DNA of 10,303 bases from positions 1 through 10,303 of the forward strand of contig SKSL01000079.1 of assembly GCA_007123015.1 (NCBI GenBank). The letters are read 5' to 3'. This DNA is from Natronohydrobacter sp. (GTDB taxonomy: Bacteria > Pseudomonadota > Alphaproteobacteria > Rhodobacterales > Rhodobacteraceae). Under the pieces are notes generated by a model, which was not told where the DNA came from, ran no database searches, and saw nothing but the letters and a program-made list of their open reading frames with translations. Each line of letters starts with the position of its first letter. The first letter of the stretch is position 1. Below, piece by piece: positions 6,301 through 10,303 of this stretch. Both the position numbers and the translations under genes were made by a program.

Positions 6301-7245
6301 ATCTTCAAACCGGCGCGCTTCTGTGCGCAGCCGGCTGTCCGCGCCGAAAAAGGGCTGAAAATCCTCTTGCAGCAGCGGGCGCAGATCGCCGCTCAGATCC
6401 AGCCGCACGGCTTGCGCTACACCCGGCTGATTGGTCTGCAACTGGAATTCGCCCGTCACGCGCGGCACGCCATCCGTGGCGAGTGCAATATCGGCCGTGA
6501 AATCGGCAATCGGGCCTTCGCCTGCGATGCTGACAGCCGCCGAGGGCGCGTCGGGGATATTCAGCAGCGATACGACCAGACCGCCCGCGTCTTCTTCGGC
6601 GCGCAGATCCAGCGACAGGATACGGGTCTGGTTGGAAAACGCAGCGTCAAGACCGATCAGCCCCGCGATGTCATCCGTGCGTTCCACCCGCAGACGCGCT
6701 GCGCCATCGCCATCGGCCAGCCGTGCATTGCCGCTGATCGAGGCTGTGAGCGGCGTGCCCAGAAGCGCTTCGCCCAGCTGAAATTCTTCCACATTCAGCT
6801 CATCCAGCCGGATCGAGACCGGCAGTTCCGGCAGCTCGAAACGGGGTACTGTGATCAACTCATCGCTTGGGGGGTCATCCGAGACAGGCGCGCGCAGCAC
6901 GATCACGCGGCGTGCCGAGATTTCCGAGATATCGACGCGACCACGCAACAGGGCAGAGCGGTTCCAGCGCAATGCCGCATCTTCAACCAGCAGCCAGACG
7001 CCTTCGTGATCTTCGATGGACATGCGGTCAAACTGCGCGCGCGATGACAGCGCGCCGCGAAAGCCGCTGATCCGCACCTCGCGGCCCGCGCCCGACAGGC
7101 TGTCTTGCAAAAGCCGGGTCAGAAAGCCTTCATCCGATTCACTGGCGCGCGGCAGCAGCCCGTCGAACAGTTGCGCCTGCGCTGAGGGGGCCCAGAGCAG
7201 CGCAAGGCCAAGACAGAAGGCCCATATCATCCGCAAGCTGCGCAT
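3388..7245 (-). CDS. tamB: Translocation and assembly module protein TamB
   Basis: 1285 residues, close to E. coli TamB (about 1260). TamB is an inner-membrane-anchored AsmA-like protein whose long beta-taco groove spans the periplasm. With TamA it supports outer-membrane protein insertion and, in current models, phospholipid transport to the outer membrane. Residues 1-24 form the signal/anchor segment (MRSLRMIWAFCLGLALLWAP). There follows an AsmA-type N-terminal part (about 50-120, ISGFRGALSSRAQFD and SIEDHEGVWLLVEDAALRWN) and then roughly 900 residues of repetitive beta-rich sequence (recurring 'L-x-G-x-I/L' strands, NNLRLGA, LNNLAVLVPG). The C-terminal DUF490 region is near 1056-1285, with PARLDLSIDAP, GNRFNLNEGFASLEG and the typical PELPQEEVVSLLLFGRG (from 1162). 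The ATG overlaps the tamA TGA by one base (TGATG), so no separate ribosome-binding site is needed. The frame is uninterrupted. Confidence 0.95.
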   Translation of the reverse strand: MRSLRMIWAFCLGLALLWAPSAQAQLFDGLLPRASESDEGFLTRLLQDSLSGAGREVRISGFRGALSSRAQFDRMSIEDHEGVWLLVEDAALRWNRSALLRGRVDISEISARRVIVLRAPVSDDPPSDELITVPRFELPELPVSIRLDELNVEEFQLGEALLGTPLTASISGNARLADGDGAARLRVERTDDIAGLIGLDAAFSNQTRILSLDLRAEEDAGGLVVSLLNIPDAPSAAVSIAGEGPIADFTADIALATDGVPRVTGEFQLQTNQPGVAQAVRLDLSGDLRPLLQEDFQPFFGADSRLRTEARRFEDGRLRLDGLDVETEKLAVDGRFYLGRDGLPELIDLHARIEDRTGGRVLLPVAGARTSIESADLQLSFNASASEDWDLVLDILGFDNDDFQVESLFVNGLGRISSEGFGEDIDVVDALVDFSALGVAAADPGVAEALGRSVTGSVSVIWREGRPLLLPGFLLEGRDYAFNGRARLDEGVIFANAQAEFRDIARLSTLAGRPLSGGVSAQLEATLGPQRDRFMVAAEITGRDLTLDQPELDALLSGRSQITLDAQSADGTITLRQLKAEARTLSADLRGTVTEDDLDLRGTLDFSDLAVLGGDFGGALDAQLALQGPREGESLTLTALGRDLTVGQADVNRLLRGETRLQIAATRDGATAVDLTALRLNNPALSASAEGRFDPGASQLVLQASLPDLGAVRPGLGGRITADASLREAGETRHVTLDAVANNLRLGAEQADALVAGTHRLNVRLSERAGDILLETLTLAGSQLNGSVTGQLIDGRPDLQIDARLNNLAVLVPGITGPLSIAGSARDTGGAYALDLGLTGPASLNARIAGSISTDLRGDLRVTGGTDLALINPRLEPNSIQGPAQFDLTVNGPLNLTSVRGTAEATGVTLVLPRNNLRIADISATAQLDGPRVTVDLGGHAATGGTVALDGTIALQAPVTADLRARLDELRIINPQLFETAVSGDVSITGALTQGPTIAGALTLDRTEIRIPRVGLAGRGYIPPNITHQGESAGSRITRERAGIFAGETFGRERNPARLDLSIDAPSRIFIRGRGLDAELGGSLRLTGTTADVIPIGQFGLIRGRLDLLGNRFNLNEGFASLEGDFFPFVRLVASTERTGVTARIVLEGRIDAPEILFESTPELPQEEVVSLLLFGRGFETLSLFQAAQLASSLATLTGRSEGLLERLRRNTGLDDLDVRTDEDGETSIRLGRYLTETIYSDVEFGPEGQTEVSINIDLSPSLTARGRVNDDGRASVGLFFERDY

Positions 7246-9077
7246 CAGAAAGCCTGTCCAATCCCCAGATAAAGCTTGAAGCCGCCGCCTGTGTCGCCCG
7301 CAACCGGGAAGCCCACATCCAGCCGCAAGGGCCCGACAGGGGTATCATAGCGCACCCCAAGCCCGGCACCGGCATGCCAGTCTGACGCGCCCGAAAAAGC
7401 CCCGGCCGAGACATATCCGGCATCTGTAAAGGCCGCGATCCCGATATTCTCTGTCGCGCGCACCCGGACTTCGCCCGAGACTGCGGCAAAACCCTGCCCG
7501 CCCGAGCGAATGCCGTTCTGCGTGGCGCCCAGCGCGCGGAAGGACTGGCCGCGCACAGTGCCGCCGCCGCCCGAATAGAACAGGAAATCGCGCGGGGTGC
7601 GGTCGATATCCGAGCCCAGCACGGCCCCGATCTGCGCGCGCGCGGCCAGCACAAGACTGTCATCGTCGCGCAAGCCGCGATAGGCGCGGGCATCCCCGTA
7701 GATCCGCGCCCCGTTATCGCTGCCTTTCAGGCCCAGAAACGGGGTGACTTCGCCGCTGATGAAAAACCCGCGGGTCGGATTGCGGTCATTGTCGCGGCCA
7801 TCCCATGTCACGCCAAGCGGCAAGGGGACGACCGTGAAATTCCGTCGGATGGCGAAATCGGGGCCAGTATCGACGCGCTCGTTCAGAAATCCGATCCCGC
7901 CCGAGAAGGTCAGCCGGTCCGAATAGCGGTGCTCTAGCCCGATATCGAGCCGCACGCGGCGGGCCTCGAAATCATCTTCATTCTCGCTTTCAAGCAGCAC
8001 CCCGAGATTGAGGGTCGTGTCCGGGGTCAGTGTGGCCGGACGGGCAAGATCGAGCGCCAGCTTGTAATCCCGCCGGCCACTGCGCGCCCCGATCCCGCCA
8101 AGCATCCCTTCGATCCGGAAGCGCTCTGCCCCGCCAAACAGATTGCGGTGCAACCAGAAGGCGCTGATCTTGGCGCCTTCATCCGTGTCATATTCGATCC
8201 CCGCCCCGAGACGGCGCATCGGGGCTTCGACGACCGCCGCGTCGATGTTGATCGTGCCATCTGGATTGTCTTCCGCCGCATCCCGAAGGGCCACTGCCGA
8301 GAAGGTGCCCGTGCGGCGCAGCCGCTCGCTGGCGCGCTGGATTTCGCGCGGGGAATAGACCTCGCCTTCGGGCAGGCCTGCGATCTTGACGATGCGATTC
8401 GGCCGCGTGCGGACCTGACCAGATGGGCGCAACTGGCCAAAGCGCAGACGCGGACCCGGTGCGATCTGCACAGCGACATCGAGTGTATTTCCCGGATGGC
8501 GCGCTGTGATCTGCTGGTCCACAGGTTCGGCGCGGGCATGGCCCTGCGCGCGCCACTCGGTGACCGCGTCACTGGTGGCGTCGCGGATCATGGTCGAGCG
8601 CGCAGATTGACCGGGCGCGAAGCCTTCTGGCAGATCTGTCCCCTCGGCCACTGGGCCGAGCGCCGTGCGGCCGAACACAAAGGCAGGCCCGGAAATCAAG
8701 GATACCTCGATGCGCTGCACAGTTTCGGGTGGGTTCAGTGGCGAGATATCAGCGGCTTCGCGACCATCGATTCGCACGGAAATGACAGGGGCATAAAAGC
8801 CCTTCTCGTAGAAAATGCCAATCAGCTGCCCGTATTCGGCGCGGGCGATGCTGTAGACCTCGAAAGGATCCGTGACCTCGTCGTCGCGCGCGCCTTGCAG
8901 AAGCGAAGCGCGCCGAAGCGCGGTTTCCAGCGCATCATCACCGCCTTGAAGCTCGAAGTCCAGCAGCTCGAAAGCGCGCGCCTGTACTGCTGGCCAGACT
9001 GCGGCAAGCGCGCAGGCCAACGTAATACGCGCACAAATCCGGCGCATACGGGGGATGTGTTCAGCGCGAAAGCTCAC
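7245..9077 (-). CDS. tamA: Outer-membrane assembly factor TamA (Omp85 family)
   Basis: 610 residues from GTG 9077. TamA is a 16-strand Omp85 barrel with three POTRA domains; it docks TamB. The signal peptide ends near ARA35 (core ITLACALAAVWPAVQARA). POTRA-like segments run about 36-290, with the third clearest (LRFGQLRPSGQVRTRPNRIV then PREIQRASERLRRTGTFSAV). The barrel follows from about 295, with the hallmark L6-loop VRG at 508-510 (GGGGTVRGQSFRALG), RYDTPVGPLRLDVGFP near the end, and a terminal Phe (IGQAF), the outer-membrane insertion signal. Start choice is uncertain: the only strong ribosome-binding site (AAGGAG, 9091-9096) is 13 bases from GTG 9077. ATG 9047 (MRRICARITL) would give a tidier signal peptide but has no ribosome-binding site. 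It heads the minus-strand run and overlaps tamB by one base. Confidence 0.94.
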   Translation of the reverse strand: MSFRAEHIPRMRRICARITLACALAAVWPAVQARAFELLDFELQGGDDALETALRRASLLQGARDDEVTDPFEVYSIARAEYGQLIGIFYEKGFYAPVISVRIDGREAADISPLNPPETVQRIEVSLISGPAFVFGRTALGPVAEGTDLPEGFAPGQSARSTMIRDATSDAVTEWRAQGHARAEPVDQQITARHPGNTLDVAVQIAPGPRLRFGQLRPSGQVRTRPNRIVKIAGLPEGEVYSPREIQRASERLRRTGTFSAVALRDAAEDNPDGTINIDAAVVEAPMRRLGAGIEYDTDEGAKISAFWLHRNLFGGAERFRIEGMLGGIGARSGRRDYKLALDLARPATLTPDTTLNLGVLLESENEDDFEARRVRLDIGLEHRYSDRLTFSGGIGFLNERVDTGPDFAIRRNFTVVPLPLGVTWDGRDNDRNPTRGFFISGEVTPFLGLKGSDNGARIYGDARAYRGLRDDDSLVLAARAQIGAVLGSDIDRTPRDFLFYSGGGGTVRGQSFRALGATQNGIRSGGQGFAAVSGEVRVRATENIGIAAFTDAGYVSAGAFSGASDWHAGAGLGVRYDTPVGPLRLDVGFPVAGDTGGGFKLYLGIGQAF

Positions 9078-9246
9078 AGGGATGTCTTAGCTCCTTGTTG
9101 GCACTTACATTCGCAGATCGACTGGCGGGCGACAACCGTAAAGGCACCTGTGCGCGGCGCGGCTATGGCAACTGGCGCTCGCTTGCCGATTTACTGCCCC
9201 GATGCTATGTCGCGCGCAAATGATCTCATGCAAGGACTGATCACAG
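9078..9246. promoter_or_regulatory. Divergent tamA / ahcY intergenic region
   Basis: 169 bases between divergent start codons must hold promoters for both genes. For ahcY, a weak candidate is TTGCCG (9183-9188), 17 bases, TATGTC (9206-9211). For tamA I see only the AAGGAG ribosome-binding site (9091-9096) and no convincing promoter hexamers. For ahcY, AAGGA (9232-9236) lies 10 bases before the ATG. No riboswitch fold that I can recognise is present. Confidence 0.4.
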
Positions 9247-10303
9247 ATGACGGATGATTACATCGTCAAGGATATTGCACTGGCCGAGTTTGGCCGCAAG
9301 GAACTGGACATTGCCGAAACCGAGATGCCTGGCCTGATGGCGCTGCGCTCGGAATATGGTGAAGCGCAGCCGCTGAAAGGCGCGCGCATCGTGGGCAGTC
9401 TGCATATGACGATCCAGACCGCGGTGCTGATCGAGACGCTGACTGCGCTGGGGGCTGATGTGCGCTGGGCGTCGTGCAACATCTATTCCACGCAGGACCA
9501 TGCGGCAGCGGCCATTGCGGCAGGGGGCACGCCTGTTTTCGCGATCAAGGGCCAGACGCTGGAAGAGCACTGGGATTATCTGGATAAATCCTTCATGTTC
9601 CCCGAGGGGGCAAACATGATCCTTGATGATGGTGGCGATGCCACGCTCTATGTGCTGCTGGGCGCGCGGGCCGAAGCCGGGGAAGACATCATCCCGGTGC
9701 CGCAATCCGAGGAAGAGGAAGTCATCAAGGCGCAGATCAAGAAGCGCATGGCGCAAAGTCCCGGTTGGTTCACCAAGACGCGGGATGCGATCAAGGGCGT
9801 GTCGGAAGAAACCACAACGGGCGTGCATCGTCTGTATGAGCTGCACAAAAGCGGCCAGCTGCCCTTCCCGGCGATCAATGTGAACGATTCCGTCACCAAG
9901 TCGAAATTCGACAATAAATACGGCTGCAAGGAATCGCTGGTGGACGGGATTCGCCGCGCGACCGATACGATGATGGCGGGCAAGGTCGCGGTCGTCTGTG
10001 GCTATGGCGATGTTGGCAAGGGCTCTGCCGCGAGCCTTAAAGGTGCAGGCGCGCGTGTGATCGTGACGGAAATCGACCCGATCTGCGCCTTGCAGGCCGC
10101 GATGGACGGCTTTGAAGTCACGACGCTGGAAGATGTGGTCAAGACGGCCGATATTTTTGTCACCACCACCGGCAACAAGGACGTGATCCGCATCGAGCAT
10201 ATGCGCGAGATGAAGGACATGGCGATTGTCGGCAATATCGGCCATTTCGACAATGAAATTCAGGTTGCCGCGCTGAAGAACCACAAATGGACCAATATCA
10301 AGG
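9247..10303 (+). CDS. ahcY: S-adenosylhomocysteine hydrolase (partial, 3' end outside the window)
   Basis: AhcY is the cytosolic NAD-dependent enzyme that splits S-adenosylhomocysteine into adenosine and homocysteine, clearing the inhibitor left by methyl transfer and feeding methionine regeneration. The ATG at 9247 has AAGGA 10 bases upstream. About 352 of an expected 460-470 residues are present. Family motifs are all there: GSLHMTIQTAVLIETL (50-65) with H53, CNIYSTQDHAAAAIA (from 77), EETTTGVHRLYELH, and NDSVTKSKFDNKYGC (213-227) with K218, D222, N223 and C227 equivalent to human K186, D190, N191 and C195. The NAD-binding glycine loop GYGDVGKGSA follows (from 252), with NIGHFDNEIQ near the window end. 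The bacterial-type insertion between residues about 140 and 185 (SEEEEVIKAQIKKRMAQSPG) is present. It is transcribed away from tamA. Only the C-terminal dimer-closing tail is unseen. Confidence 0.98.
   Translation, partial: MTDDYIVKDIALAEFGRKELDIAETEMPGLMALRSEYGEAQPLKGARIVGSLHMTIQTAVLIETLTALGADVRWASCNIYSTQDHAAAAIAAGGTPVFAIKGQTLEEHWDYLDKSFMFPEGANMILDDGGDATLYVLLGARAEAGEDIIPVPQSEEEEVIKAQIKKRMAQSPGWFTKTRDAIKGVSEETTTGVHRLYELHKSGQLPFPAINVNDSVTKSKFDNKYGCKESLVDGIRRATDTMMAGKVAVVCGYGDVGKGSAASLKGAGARVIVTEIDPICALQAAMDGFEVTTLEDVVKTADIFVTTTGNKDVIRIEHMREMKDMAIVGNIGHFDNEIQVAALKNHKWTNIK

Noticed and set aside
4318..7047. A 909-codon open frame antisense to tamB
   Set aside because: It is Arg/Gln/Ala/Ile-rich with no domain, signal peptide or ribosome-binding site. 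Its openness follows from the GC-rich third positions of tamB on the other strand.
9078..9246. SAH or SAM/SAH riboswitch before ahcY
   Set aside because: I looked because ahcY is a known riboswitch target, but I could not find the conserved core or a pseudoknot-forming layout by eye. An Infernal scan with Rfam SAH and SAM-SAH models would settle it.
8148..9257. Long plus-strand open frame antisense to tamA, ending in the ahcY start
   Set aside because: Composition is that of a reversed coding frame, and it ignores the AhcY start signals. Its last 16 codons from ATG 9207 could in theory be a leader peptide overlapping ahcY, but there is no ribosome-binding site for it.
9241..10284. 347-codon minus-strand frame opposite ahcY
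   Set aside because: ahcY on the plus strand is certain from its catalytic and NAD motifs; the opposite frame is a shadow.

Overview
The window looks like chromosomal DNA of a high-GC alphaproteobacterium, most likely of the Rhodobacterales (Roseobacter/Rhodobacter relatives). That placement rests on GC-rich codon use and on the character of the TamA/TamB, AhcY and PCuAC proteins; no rRNA or taxonomic marker is present.

Left end (1-1828): a decaying zinc-starvation locus. A near-perfect Zur operator (377-391, 15-bp palindrome containing TATAAT) sits between two divergent broken genes. To the left (minus strand) is the 5' fragment of a COG0523/CobW-type GTPase that keeps its Walker A motif. 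To the right (plus strand) is a hisI-type phosphoribosyl-AMP cyclohydrolase paralogue broken by two single-base deletions. When the hisI frames are restored, the gene ends in an ATGA overlap with an intact, unrecognised 81-residue ORF, the only open gene left in the unit. About 700 bases of apparently degenerate sequence follow (1127-1828), with a 13-bp tandem duplication and a strong hairpin but no gene I can support.

Middle (1829-9077): five minus-strand genes in tight order, read from 9077 leftward: tamA (outer-membrane Omp85 barrel), tamB (periplasm-spanning AsmA/DUF490 protein), a short crotonase-fold protein lacking both classical catalytic glutamates, a small secreted Cys protein with a CPDC motif, and a PCuAC-type periplasmic copper chaperone with a nine-histidine tail. 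tamA and tamB overlap by one base (TGATG). The other gaps are 10, 43 and 39 bases, so one long transcript is plausible. It would join outer-membrane/envelope assembly with periplasmic copper delivery.

Right end (9078-10303): a 169-bp divergent intergenic region, then ahcY (S-adenosylhomocysteine hydrolase) on the plus strand, cut by the window end after about 352 codons.

No tRNA, rRNA, CRISPR or intact mobile element was seen. The most interesting object is the fossil Zur regulon: an intact operator, two dead genes and one surviving small ORF of unknown function.
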